A stretch of 64,000 nucleotides of DNA from Odontocerum albicorne (taxonomy: Eukaryota > Arthropoda > Insecta > Trichoptera > Odontoceridae), in NCBI GenBank assembly GCA_949825065.1, contig OX463848.1, positions 29,455,549 to 29,519,548 on the forward strand, in the 5' to 3' direction. A model generated the notes under the pieces. The model saw only the letters and a list, made by a program, of their open reading frames with translations, did not search any database and was not told the origin of the DNA. Below, piece by piece: positions 35,220 through 45,654 of the stretch. How positions within the stretch are numbered: the stretch's first letter is position 1; every line of letters starts with the position of its first letter. The translations under genes and the position numbers were made by a program.

Positions 35220-35770
35220 GATTTTTCAAAATTGTAATAAATAAATATAATATAATATTTTGTTTAAATAACGAAAGAAGGGGTTTTATTATATTTTATA
35301 AACCACATTACACAAAAATAATATGCAAAATGTATAATGTATATTGAGGCTGTAAATCATCAATAAATTATACGGAGTACAGAAGAGTGGCTCCTAGGCA
35401 GAATAGGTCGAGTTGTAGACTCGAGTGCTATAGGTCGAATTTTCATAACACAGGTGATTCTCTTTTCATTCGTTCTTTTCTTGTAGAGAAAAAAATAGCT
35501 ATTTATTAGTGTTTTATTATTATGTTGGAATATAACAATAGTAAAATTGCGTTGTTAAAGCTTTTTATTTAAATTTTTTTCTTCATGGTATATCTACGAC
35601 AAATTCATTCATCGTGAAAAAATTAGTCATAGAATCCTACTTGAATAAGTTGATTTTACGCTATCACAGTGTGATAACTCTTGAAATTTGTTTGGTTTCT
35701 TATTAAATTGTCTCCAACAAACCGAATAATTTGTCAGAAATACGAACACTGTTAATAAAACAGCGATATA
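35220..35770. other. no gene recognised
   Basis: A tRNA-like stretch at 35395-35450 ('aggcagaataggtcgagt', 'ataggtcgaattttcat') could be a worn SINE head. Otherwise nothing. Confidence 0.4.
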
Positions 35771-35774
35771 TAGT

Positions 35775-36712
35775 AACTATAGATAGATATGATGTATTAT
35801 AAACCAACTATGGGAATATGTGTTGATTGTTGTATGCCGATGGCAGGCATGGTAGTGCTAGCGAAGAATAAGGAAGAATTACAGAATCTGATAATTGAAT
35901 AGTTTGAGGGATGTGAAGAGAAGAGATCTGAGAATGAACGTTGCATCCAAATTCATGATGATAGAAAATAATGAAAGGAAATATAAAAACGATGTATGGA
36001 AAGCAATTAAAGATAGGAGTAGGTTTAGGATTTTTTTCGAAGAAGGGAGGAATGAAGATTAGGTTGAGGAATTTGTGTTGTATTTACTCAGATGGTGATA
36101 GAAATACAAGGGATTTCAAATGACATATAGCGAATGGAAAAAAGTCAATAGGGCACTAAAACATACATATACTCAAACCGGAGAGTAACAAAATTTGCTA
36201 CGTTGATAGTCCACAACGGTATTCTAGTACCAACTTTAATGTATGGATATGAAACATAAACATGGAATAGCATGAAGAGCTGGATGAATGTTTTAGAAAT
36301 CCGTACACTGAGAAGAAACGTGGGGAAATAATGTGTGACAGAAATCGGAATTAAGTGATTGGGAATTAATGCGATTTTAACCATATATGATAAGAGCTTT
36401 CTTACATGGTTTGAACACGTGGAACAAATGAATGAAGACATGTACAAACTACTAACTCCTAAAAAACAAATATGTAGTGTAAATGAGAGTGAAACGTGCG
36501 ATAGTGGAAGTCTTAAGTTAGTAAGGTTGGATCAAGTGAATAACAGTTTGAGAGAAGGAAATGTAAGAAGTCAGAAAAATCTTAAGAGTTGTATGAAAAG
36601 ATACATGGGTATGGAAGATGCAAAATATGTGTACTAAGATAGAAAAGTCTGACCCTCCGTCCTCTCTATCAACCCCAACAGGAAAACTACATGATGGTGT
36701 GTATTTATACAA
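35775..36712 (+). pseudogene. LINE-A reverse transcriptase, palm to 3' end
   Basis: It starts just before YADG (from about 35825, with an extra 'aggc' inserted after it). It goes on through the segment equivalent to 'VIGNKVN', then an open stretch at 36359-36637 containing LTWFEHVEQMNED, LVRLDQVNNSLREGNVRSQ and MKRYMGMEDAKYVY, and ends 'caaccccaacaggaaaacta' followed by catgatggtgtgtat. With 6.3 kb it is the longest copy in the window. The catalytic YADD is again YADG. Confidence 0.85.
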
Positions 36713-36714
36713 GT

Positions 36715-37075
36715 TTATTTATTCGACTAGCGAAATTTTAAATACAAGACTATTATAATATAATTATATTATAACCGTTAAATTACTAAGTTGAAATTAT
36801 AATTGTGTTCAAATTTGTTTATATTCTATAGCAAATTCGTTTCTCATGAATTAGTAGTTTAAGTACTATGCCAAAGGGCAAAAAGAGTAGATAAAAAATA
36901 AACTGAATGCGTTGTAAGTAAAAAGAGAACTTAAATTTTTCGACAGTATGTTATTAGAATGTATTTAGATTAAATATCCATTACATCCTAGAAAACAAAT
37001 ATTACATTTTTTATTTTTGTACAGACTTCGAAATCATTTATTTTCAAGTTTAAAGCGCTGTGAACCATACTTTTA
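36715..37075. other. no feature recognised
   Basis: A+T-rich, nothing seen. Confidence 0.5.
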
Positions 37076-37079
37076 TAAA

Positions 37080-37460
37080 ATAATAATGATACGTTAATAC
37101 TAGCCGATTAACTCGTCTCATGCACGGTTTCAGAGGTTTTGTTTCATAATGCTTCTCAACAGTTAACTATTTACTTGATTTACACATGTTATATCAATTT
37201 CTCAAATAAAAGACCGCAATAAACAGAACATTACCACCCGACACATCAACCGATAGCTGAATGTCAAATCTATAAAATCTTCACTGGTGTAAATAATAAA
37301 TGCAACATACTCGTATATTACTACAAATCAGAAACTACAATATTATCGACAGTTATTACTCGTATCAATTGGGACATCTGTTTTTAAAGTTTGGATTTGA
37401 TTTTAACTTCGGACTATCTTCAGAGCGTTTTTGATATATTTGGGCAATTGTAAGGATGAT
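37080..37460 (+). repeat. dispersed repeat R4, copy 2
   Basis: Collinear with 22240-22760. It differs by small insertions and by 'tactcgtata' motifs at 37311 and 37357. No terminal inverted repeats or target duplication were found, so the boundaries are those of similarity only. Confidence 0.6.
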
Positions 37461-37519
37461 ACGTTAGTATTTTTTATTAAAATCTATGTAACTAAATATT
37501 TTTCAGAAGAATGAAACTA

Positions 37520-37912
37520 TTATGTGTACACTGAGAACAATGTGTGACGTACCAATAAATGGCAGAATGAGAAATGTAATTATTAAGAATGAATAAAAAT
37601 CAATATATTAATTAGGATGAATTGGAGTGATTTAGATGTATTAAATGAATGAGTGAAGAAAGACTGACTAAACAACAAATTTACAAGGCAGAACATAAAT
37701 GGGAGTAATATTAAAGGCGGACCAAGAAATATGTGGTTAGACAATATGATTGAAATTTTAAAAGGAGGAAAGTTACAGAATAAAAGAAACAGAAGGATGT
37801 GCACGATATGGAAGAGGCGTATGAAGTATGTCGTGATGAGAAAGTTTGATGCCTTGTCCTCCATGCCTACCCCAAAAATGAAACATTTTAAGAATGTATA
37901 TTTACGTGAGAT
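37520..37912 (+). pseudogene. LINE-A 3' fragment
   Basis: 'gcagaatgagaaatgtaatt', 'gaatgagtgaagaaagactg', 'ggcggaccaagaaatatgtg' (GRPRK-W region), 'atttaaaaggaggaaagtta' (ILKGG), 'gtttgatgccttgtcctcca' then tgcctaccccaaaaatg. The 3' hairpin is lost. Confidence 0.75.
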
Positions 37913-38078
37913 AATTATCTTTAACATTTATACTGTACATACATTTAATATCCTATTGAAAACATACTTTACGACTTTTTTATTTTCTGCGAACACTTGC
38001 CGAGTATAAAGACTAAAAACACTTGCACAAATAAAAACAAGAAATTAATAGTAAAAATGCTGAAAAGAGTGAAAATAA

Positions 38079-38168
38079 CGACCTCCGTAGCCTAATTTGT
38101 AAAACTCTACCTTTCTATCCCAAGATTACGGATTCGATTCACGTTGGAACCAAGATTTTTTAATACAA
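38079..38168 (+). repeat. SINE-1 head
   Basis: 'gacctccgtagcctaatttg' (A box TAGCCTAATTTG), 'taaaactctacctttctatc', 'tacggattcgattcacgttg' (B box), then 'gaaccaagattttt'. The head is nearly complete and the body is truncated. Confidence 0.8.
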
Positions 38169-38249
38169 TACAATGAAATACATACATTAAATATCCTATT
38201 GAAAACATATTGCACGATTTTATTTTAAATTTCTCGGTCATATTATTCT

Positions 38250-38440
38250 TTTGTAGGGCATCCTTCAACATAAACGAATTGATGATTCCGACGTATGAGT
38301 GTGGTCAGGAGATAATATTGTCTTCGACTCCAGTGATCGATTCGAGTTTAAAACCACTGGAGTAGGAACGGAATTCGCGGTTCGTCATTGCACGTGCTGG
38401 TAACAGTGACACACGTGAAGTTAAGTTAATTGAGTAAAAA
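38250..38440 (-). repeat. SINE-2 body
   Basis: 'caacataaacgaattgatga', 'ggagataatattgtcttcga', 'ccactggagtaggaacggaa', 'cggttcgtcattgcacgtgc' and 'gtgacacacgtgaag' are the reverse of SINE-2 from its 3' end toward its head; the head is missing. Confidence 0.75.
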
Positions 38441-38444
38441 TTTA

Positions 38445-38870
38445 TTTCAATTGGATTTTGGAACCAATGGCAAAAAAATAAACACTATGATATATTAAAT
38501 CGCGATACGATAATTGACACATATGAACATTCAAATAAAATACATTCTGTAACCTTTCTAAAATCCTTTCACTTACTTGCACTTGTAAGAATATAAGCTA
38601 TCGAAGGCTACACCAGTTGACCAAACTCATTTTTTATGTCGTCTTTTACCGTTCATGTAGTCCGGTTTTAAATGATATCAGTGATAACAATGTCCGACTT
38701 AAATTATTATTGAAAATGTCAAGGCGTCAAATAAATTTTCAGTCAGTTGAAAACAATAACCTTTTAATAATATACGAGACGCTTATTTACAAGACGTGAC
38801 AGGTTGAAATTTCATTTGTTCCTTGAAGGAGTAAGGTGTCCTACCATCGGACCGAAACTCCGAACAAGCT
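38445..38870. other. no feature recognised
   Basis: A+T-rich; the 60-codon frame at 38617-38799 (+) has no known motif. Confidence 0.5.
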
Positions 38871-38875
38871 ATCCA

Positions 38876-39365
38876 TCACTTAGTAATTACCTTATTTTTC
38901 AGTCCGTAAACTCGAAAAGTGGGGGATAATAAATGTTTTGCAAAACAAATTAAAATATAAAACAAATTTGTGTGTAAACAAATCATCAAATTGTGTAATA
39001 TTTCACTAAGCAATTACTATATTTTTCAGTACGTAAACTCGAAATGGGAATGACAACAAATATTTTGTAAAAGAAATACAAAAAAAAAATTAAATAGAAA
39101 ATAAATTTATGTAAAAACAGATCATTAAATTGCGTAATACTTCACTTAATAGTTACCTTTTTTTCCAGTACGTAAACTCGAAATGCGAATGACAATAAAT
39201 ATTTTGTAAAAGAAATACAAAACAAAGTTGTGTGAAAACAAATCATCACATTGTGTAATACTTCACTTAGTAATTATGTGCCTTATTTTTCAGTACGTAA
39301 ACTCGAAACGCGAATGACAATAAATATTTTGTAAAAAAAGTACAAAACAATTGAAAATAAATGTA
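38876..39365 (+). repeat. 125-139-bp tandem array, 4 copies, with acceptor-like motif
   Basis: The landmark cagtacgtaaactcgaaa occurs at 38900 (cagtccg variant), 39027, 39166 and 39291, so steps are 127, 139 and 125. Each unit carries 'gtaatacttcactta' before and 'aataaatattttgtaaaag' after the landmark. Each landmark is preceded by a pyrimidine tract ('ttatttttcag', 'atatttttcag', 'tttttttccag', 'ttatttttcag'), an excellent 3' splice-site look-alike conserved across all copies. Confidence 0.9.
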
Positions 39366-39651
39366 TTGTTAAGTTTAAAATGTGAGCTACATAATTTGAT
39401 ATCGCAAGTACCTACCTTCCAATAGCCGACTTACTTTACTTAGATAGCATGTGTTTCAAAATTTGAATACTTGCGTTACACTGTAGTTTCTACATCTGTT
39501 TTGTTTCATTTTCACTACACGCTCACAGTACATTTTGTTTCATTTTCGACTTCACGGCATAAGGCAAATTATATACGAATAATAGGGATATTGATATCAA
39601 ATACGTTCTTAGGTTTTCAAAGTTATTGTTATCTCATTGTGGCTCAAAAGG

Positions 39652-39692
39652 CCGATGTTTCCAGAACATTACGGTCTTCATCTTCAGGGTTT
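39652..39692 (-). repeat. isolated CTGAAGA...GAAAC motif
   Basis: The minus strand reads 'accctgaagatgaagaccgt' then 'aatgttctggaaacatcgg', the same arrangement as at 35.1 and 59.97 kb, though the central stem (AGAC/GTTCT) is imperfect. Flanks do not match the other copies. Confidence 0.4.
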
Positions 39693-39694
39693 GT

Positions 39695-40122
39695 CGGTTA
39701 TCGTTATTTGTAGAGATAGATGCACGCCAAATGCCACTTGGCATACAATAAAGTTTTAACAGCAGCATGAGCGCCCGAGTTCGTTCTCACTCACTGCGGT
39801 AACACGAACAACCGAGTTCCTCTAAGTTCACAACTTAATGTGAACACAGCGTATCTCACCAAGAGCACAATCACGAGACTTCCGCAAAAACTTAAGTGAT
39901 TTCGCCAATTTTATTTTAATTTATTGACTGTCGCTTAAATTTCCTTTTTTTTTCATACGGTTATTAAACAGATTTTGATTTCGGGTTAGGAACCGCTGGA
40001 ATAGGTACGTGACTTGTATTATAGTTCATCATCCATTTGTGTTGGCAACACTACATTGAGTGGCGTAGTATCGTCACCAGATGAATTCTTAAATCAGACT
40101 AGTGCTATTTTATATTTATTTT
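39695..40122. other. no gene recognised; less A+T-rich
   Basis: 39730-39900 is less A+T-rich with 'tcactcactgcggtaacacg'. No open frame or known motif. Confidence 0.4.
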
Positions 40123-40124
40123 TT

Positions 40125-40210
40125 TATTTCTTGAGTACCACCAGGAATTGAACCCGAAACATTCGAGTGGTAGACATGCGTCTTAACAAATAGACCACGG
40201 AGGACGACTT
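40125..40210 (-). repeat. SINE-1 head
   Basis: 'accaggaattgaacccgaaa' then 'agacatgcgtcttaacaaat' and 'agaccacggaggac' reverse-complement the head, including the A box (TGGTCTATTTG) and B box. Confidence 0.75.
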
Positions 40211-40454
40211 AAACACTAGCACAGTCCACTAATATTTTTCAAAAAATTTCGTCATTTTTCTGGGAAGGGAATGGCGTTAGTAATGGTTGTCATACATCCA
40301 CTAAAGGGTTTTTCTAATAAATATTGTGTATTGTAATAGTTATTCCAAAATAAGAATGGATAATAGATCCTTACTTAGAGAACCTTTAATGTATCTCGAG
40401 TGCCCTTAAGGAGAGTGTACTTTCTAAACGATATTATTTGAATTGTACTTTTAT

Positions 40455-40540
40455 TATTGAGGTGCGTGGCCGCGCGGTAACGCACTGGACTTCCGTGCGG
40501 AAGGTCGTCGGTTCGAACCCCGCGCTGTGCTACCTCCCTC
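40455..40540 (+). repeat. tRNA-like SINE-2 head
   Basis: 'gaggtgcgtggccgcgcggt' (A box TGGCCGCGCGG), 'aacgcactggacttccgtgc' (anticodon-arm region with CGCAC/GTGCG stem), 'ggttcgaaccccgcgc' (B box). This is the best-preserved internal promoter in the window and could pass for a tRNA pseudogene. The same head occurs inverted at 63133-63212. Pairing of the outer acceptor stem is partial (gaggt/acctc), so I do not call it a functional tRNA gene. Confidence 0.75.
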
Positions 40541-40544
40541 GAGC

Positions 40545-41380
40545 AGGTGGGTAGCACATGCACTTTTTCCGCCTAGGGTTTGAGGGTATTAATATTCCTA
40601 TTAATTTGTACATATTTTTTTTTTTTTTAATTATGCTATTCCTAAAAAAACTTTTTTCTTCTCTAATATTTTACGGATTGTTTAAATTTTTAGGCTGGAG
40701 CGCACTTCACATTTTCGCATACGTTTCGATCATTGAGTTTCGATGGCTTAATTCATAATGTTGATAAAGGTTGACCATTTGCATTTTCTAATGGTGTGCT
40801 AATAACCTTATTGATGTATTTCAAATAAATGTGATTAATGACACTTCCACTGAACCATCGCAATTACAGATTTTTTTTAAATATCTCATAAAATACTGTG
40901 CCTTACCTTTCGTTTAAATCTCCCACTGCTTAGTAAATAAATCAGTTCAATAATATATTTACTTGTTCGTTTTAAATCCTACTGGTTTTGTCAAACTTAT
41001 TATGTTGAAAAGACATCACATAGCGAAACACATTTTATCAAAACAATATAGGACTGTCAAAAAATATAATGGAATGAAACAATTTTTTTTTCAATATAGT
41101 CGCCTTATAGTATAATTCATATTTTAGGATGATGGATCAACGTTTCAATACCACTGAAAATTAGTTGTGAAATTTTGTTTTCAACGCTACAAAGATCACT
41201 TCTTCGTAACTTTTATTTTTTCCCTCGCAAATCGAATTTCGGACCTTAGTGGTACCTTTAAGTAAAATGTAGTTTTATAAATTGAGAACTGACTACATCA
41301 AAATTTTCTTACATTCATGTCACAACCAACTTTCGTGTTGTTTTTGTATTGTAAAATTATTATTTTTCATTATTATATTA
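40545..41380. other. no feature recognised
   Basis: A+T-rich, nothing seen. Confidence 0.5.
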
Positions 41381-41382
41381 GT

Positions 41383-41552
41383 TGACCTCCGTGGCCTAAT
41401 TGGCCTTTCTTCTCACCCGTTACGAGATCGATTCTCGTTACAGCCCAATTAATTTTATAATGGATTCTAGCCTGGTGGTTTCGTAAGAACATTTTAACAC
41501 ATTTGTGGTTGGTTAAAATAGATTGCCACATAGTAATAACATACAATTAAAA
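41383..41552 (+). repeat. SINE-1 copy, near full length
   Basis: Head 'gttgacctccgtggcctaat' (A box GTGGCCTAATTGG), 'gagatcgattctcgttacag' (B box), body 'gattctagcctggtggtttc', tail 'agattgccacatagtaataa'. An internal gap removes the end of the head. Confidence 0.85.
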
Positions 41553-41889
41553 TATTCCACAATACAATTATAAAAGATAAGAAGTCATCATCACCGTTCC
41601 AGCCTAAATCAGTCCACCGCAAGACATACTCGTAGACCTCACCTCTTCTGTCCATTCCTTCCGATGCTGTTCGTTCCTCATCCACTATTTGAGGAAACCA
41701 TTTGATGTGTAAATTCATACATCTTGTTGGAAGACATCATTGTGGATTCCAGTCAGTTACATGCTTGGCCATACATAATTTAACGTATGAAAATTATGAA
41801 TCATCGATGACTTCAGCGAGGAGGCAGTGATTTCAACGACGTCTCACTTCAGTTTCGCTATGGATCCATATGTTTCGTGTTCTGTCTCG

Positions 41890-42106
41890 AAGGCTAAGAC
41901 CACACCGAAGTGCTTTGCTTAGTGCTAAGCTAGGTGCTAAGTGACTAATAGACTAGGTGACTATAATAGTCATGTAGCGTGGCGCGAAGCGTGCAGTGTG
42001 GACATTGCGATAGTATGGGGTGCGTTGGTTCGCAAGGATATGTCACCTAGCTCACAGCGGAGTTCTTAGCACCAAGCGAGGCTCCTATATGTGTGGCCGA
42101 GACCTT
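41890..42106. mobile_element. 217-bp MITE with imperfect inverted ends
   Basis: The left end is 'aaggctaagaccacac'; the reverse complement of the right end is 'aaggtctcggccacac'. Inner parts also pair ('gcttagtgctaagc' with 'gcttggtgctaag', 'ctaggtgac' with 'gtcacctag'). It is clearly less A+T-rich than its flanks. No target duplication is evident, and it directly abuts the R3 tail on the right, so the superfamily is undecided. Confidence 0.65.
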
Positions 42107-42385
42107 AATATTATTTATTTATTTATTTATATAAATTAACGGTACAATTTACCTTATAAGCAAAATAATACAAAAAAAGAGCCAGTAGTGAGTGCTCAAC
42201 ACATTAAGGACAGAATAAATAAAAACTCTATCAAATCGTACAAAATCACATAAATATTACCAACACAATACGGAACCGTCCACAAGCCCGCACTGCATAA
42301 AAAAATACAGACGCAAAATACAAATCATTGAAAAACATTTTGAAAACAAAATATAAAAGACGGAATCAGACAGGTGCAACATTAC
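42107..42385 (-). repeat. retroposon 3' end (family R3)
   Basis: It starts with the reversed tail 'attatttatttatttattta', then 'aattaacggtacaatttacc', 'caatacggaaccgtccacaa' followed by gcccgcactgc, and 'acggaatcagacaggtgcaa'. It mirrors 15660-15990 closely. Confidence 0.7.
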
Positions 42386-42389
42386 AAAT

Positions 42390-43400
42390 TTTCTTCAGCA
42401 AGAAAAATATCATAAAAATAGATAAAATATAAACTATAATAATCAATTAAAAAGCAGTTCAAAAAAGTTCTCAAAAGACTCCCGAGATTCCACTTCTAGA
42501 CTAGACTCGGATAGTGGGAAGTGCCTTTTCAGATAGATCGAGTTATTTCATGCATTTCAAATTATGAAAAATTCTTACAAGTTACAGTTTTTTATCCAAC
42601 GGATCAGAAATAATAGTGTTTTTCCAAATATAAAATTCATTAAAATCAAAAGCGTTGAAATATTTGTTTCAGATGCCTGTGTTATTTATTTATCAAACGG
42701 TCAAATTACCTTTTTAATATAAAAAAAAACGACATTGACATTTAAGCAATGTAAAAAAAATAAAAATCTCTTTTCATCCGGCACTTGCTGCAAGAATGAG
42801 ATAGATTTAATCAATGTGTGAAAGGAAAAGCTATTTCCCGTTTTATAGTATCTTGTAGGTACTGGACCATTTATGTTATTTTGAATAAATTGCACCATTT
42901 TACTATTATAGATACATTTCATGACACAACGGTTGTAAATAAATGATTTTGAAAGAGACAATAAATACTTTATTGGTCTTAAGTAACTTATTGATAGATA
43001 CGAGTACATACATACAGATATGATAAATAGATACAATCATAAAAGCAACAATAATTTACTATGATATATGCAAATATTTAGAACCCTACATAATTATTTT
43101 CTACCTTAGAACAGATACTTATACTTTGTTAGGTTGGCAGTGCAACAAAATGCAATACGATATTTTTTTTACTTACTCTTACAAGAAGTCGAAGTCATGT
43201 GGAAGTTCACACAATGCACATACTGATTGCCCAATATGTGTATGCCACTGTTGTTGCTATCATTGACACAATAAATTAGTCATATGTTTTGACCTATATT
43301 ATACTGAAACAGGTTTTTTTGAAAGATGTCGACTTTCAAATACAGGTTTTACTTTTATTATTTTTACTTTCAATAAAAAGAGTAAAGCTTTAAATTATTC
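42390..43400. other. no gene recognised
   Basis: A 111-codon minus-strand frame (42701-43036) is rich in Tyr/Phe/Ser and lies in plain A+T-rich DNA. 'ttaggttggcagtgcaacaa' at 43130 recalls a mariner end, but no partner end was found. Confidence 0.45.
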
Positions 43401-43403
43401 AGT

Positions 43404-43556
43404 GAATACTTAATTCCCGTAAGCAGCCTAGACAATCAGACGATGGTTTTGAGAGAATACTTAATTCCCGTAAGCAGTCTTGACAACCAGACGATGATTT
43501 TGAGCGAATACTTTATTCCCGTAAGCAACCTTGACAACCAGACGATGGTTTCGATT
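43404..43556. repeat. 51-bp tandem repeat, 3 copies, open on both strands
   Basis: The unit runs 'gaatacttaattcccgtaag' then 'cagcctagacaatcagacga' and 'tggttttgaga', with copies at 43404, 43455 and 43506, exact 51-bp steps. Because 51 is a multiple of three, frames on both strands remain open through the array (plus: EYLIPVSSLDNQTM; minus: IVWLSRLLTGIKYSLK). Confidence 0.92.
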
Positions 43557-43635
43557 ATATTTGTGAAAAATGTATGTAATGCACTTTGTATGGTGATATC
43601 TCTCAAATTATTCTTAATAAGAAAAACAAGAACGA

Positions 43636-43812
43636 CTTCTGGTTGGTAAGACGCAGAGAATGAGACATAACACACAGAATGCGAGTTTGATTCTAGTTGA
43701 TATCCATTTTTTATTAAATAGGTTTTGGATGGTTTTCACCTTTTAAACATTTTTTTAGTTGGTTGAAAGAAATGCATACCTGACAATAAATGTGCTAGGT
43801 TGTAAAAAGAGA
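43636..43812 (+). repeat. SINE-1 copy, diverged
   Basis: 'ggttggtaagacgcagagaa', 'gcgagtttgattctagttga' (B box), 'ggttttggatggttttcacc', 'tagttggttgaaagaaatgc', 'gacaataaatgtgctaggtt'. Order is preserved, with about a quarter of positions altered. Confidence 0.7.
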
Positions 43813-43814
43813 AA

Positions 43815-44445
43815 AAATAAATGTGATTACCTTATTTAATATAAAAAGTATTATAATTCTAGGATCTGAAACAGTATATTGTGTATAAATGGTTACTGGT
43901 GGTTCAAAGCTTAATATTTATAAGGTGTGTTTTTACTATCCGCAATATAACATCTTAAACTTAAGATAATTTTAATGAAATTGTGAGCCAAAAGTTATAA
44001 TTACATTACAATGCATAAATTAATTTTGTGGTTTTTGAGAACAAGTTTACTAGGCAAGTCTGACGGTGAATTAGTCTCATTTCTGAATCATAAATTTCAT
44101 ATATTTTTGCATTCACATCCTTACACATATTTTAATCTCACATTATCACAAACACAATTCCAAGCACACAACTATCTCAACAGTATATCTAACAACTTGT
44201 TTATTGAAAAAAATTTACTATTCGTTGAGTATAATTTTTTAAAATCATATGTCGCATTGTTAGTAGGCAAAAGTTACATGAAAAATTATTGTAAAATATT
44301 TTTAATTCTTTATTCAAAATTTATATTTTCTATGTACTTTTCTTACACCATAGGAAAGTAATAAGAACTTATACACAGCTTTAAAGTAACATCTACATAT
44401 GAGCGCTCCTTGATTTTTCTACTAGTTATTTCAAGGAATTAACAG
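43815..44445. other. no gene recognised
   Basis: A 116-codon plus-strand frame (44011-44361) starts at ATG but is Phe/Leu/Ser/Tyr-rich with no domain; I treat it as chance in A+T-rich DNA. Confidence 0.45.
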
Positions 44446-44449
44446 TTCT

Positions 44450-44935
44450 AGTGGACAAGATAGACCTCTCTATCAACTTAACAATATAGCCTCTTCTATC
44501 AAAGTGACAGGACATGCTTCTATCAAATTGGAAAAGAAAATTTCTTACACCAAACTGACAAGATCGATTTTTGGTATCAAAATGACAATATAGACATCTT
44601 TTTTTAAATTGACAAGATATACACATCTTATATCGGATTAACAAAATTAACATTCAACAAATTAACAAAATGAACCCTTTCTACCAAACTAACAAGATAG
44701 ACTTCTATCAAATTAACAATATAGCCTCTTCTATCAAATTCATAAGATACACTTCTATCAAATTGACGAGGTAGGTTTCTGCTATCAAAATTACAAGATA
44801 TGCATCTTCTATCAGATTAACAAAATAAACATCTAACAAATTCACAAAATAAATATTATCTACCAAATTACTCTTCTATCAAATTGACAATAGAGACCCC
44901 TTCTATCAAATTGACAAAATATACCCAAATAAAAT
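44450..44935. repeat. degenerate 'ctatcaaattgacaagata' array with about 180-bp higher order
   Basis: Variants of 'cttctatcaaattgacaaga' recur every 24-35 bp. A larger module, 'ggattaacaaaattaacatt' then caacaaattaacaaaatgaa (44637-44680), returns as 'agattaacaaaataaacatc' then taacaaattcacaaaataaa (from about 44815). The array is therefore built of about 180-bp blocks of shorter units. Heavily diverged. Confidence 0.8.
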
Positions 44936-44944
44936 TTTTAACCT

Positions 44945-45650
44945 TAGCCCAAGTGATTACTTAGTAAAGAATTACAGCATCATTGCGTCCAACGGAAGTA
45001 ATCAAGTGCCATTTTTACGTAAATAAATCGTTACCAATGTTTCTGCGCCCAGCATGACAAGCGGCCGCCAGAGATCGGACGTAATAAGATTTTTTGCGTA
45101 AATCGGCTGTCCTCTTGCAGAATTCACAAAAAGAATTGAGCATTTCCTACATTTTGTTTTTGTGATTCAAATTATTATTTAGCCCTTTTTTAGGGTGTGC
45201 GCTAAATTTTTGTTGGTTTAAAATTGAATGCTGCTTTGTCAAATGGAACTTGAACCGATTTCACGGTGTGTTAGGAACGGTTTATAACACCTTAATCTAT
45301 TGTGGATACTATGAATTTCTCTTTTATGGACTTCATGTGCGTTGTCATATATTCATTGAAGTAAATTAGTGATCGCAAAACATGAAAGGCAACTTAACCA
45401 GTTCAAATATTGACAGGGCATATTGAAAGAATGCTTCAAATGTATGTATTTATTTAACGTGACAAGTAAATATGTAAACATAATATAAAAAACGAATAGT
45501 TTCAAGTCAACACAAAAATTTTATGGAACAAGGTTTGTTATCTGTCATTTCTCGTGACCCAAAAAACTAGGTTTTTCCTGTATCTTATTGAGGATATATG
45601 AATATGAAAAATTGTTGATTCTTATTTAATAACAACGTACATACATACTA
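44945..45650. other. no gene recognised
   Basis: 44950-45110 is less A+T-rich without an open frame; nothing else seen. Confidence 0.45.
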
Positions 45651-45654
45651 TTAA

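Noticed and set aside
37583..37927. 114-codon minus-strand frame
   Set aside because: Antisense of a LINE-A copy that reads correctly on the plus strand.
40455..40540. Functional tRNA gene
   Set aside because: A and B boxes are good, but the acceptor stem pairs only partly and the same sequence recurs as a SINE head at 63133-63212.
43120..43330. Second mariner element suggested by ttaggttggcag at 43130
   Set aside because: No opposite inverted end, no TA duplication pair and no transposase motif nearby.
44011..44361. 116-codon plus-strand frame with ATG
   Set aside because: Phe/Leu/Ser/Tyr-rich, in sequence as A+T-rich as its flanks, no motif; judged chance.
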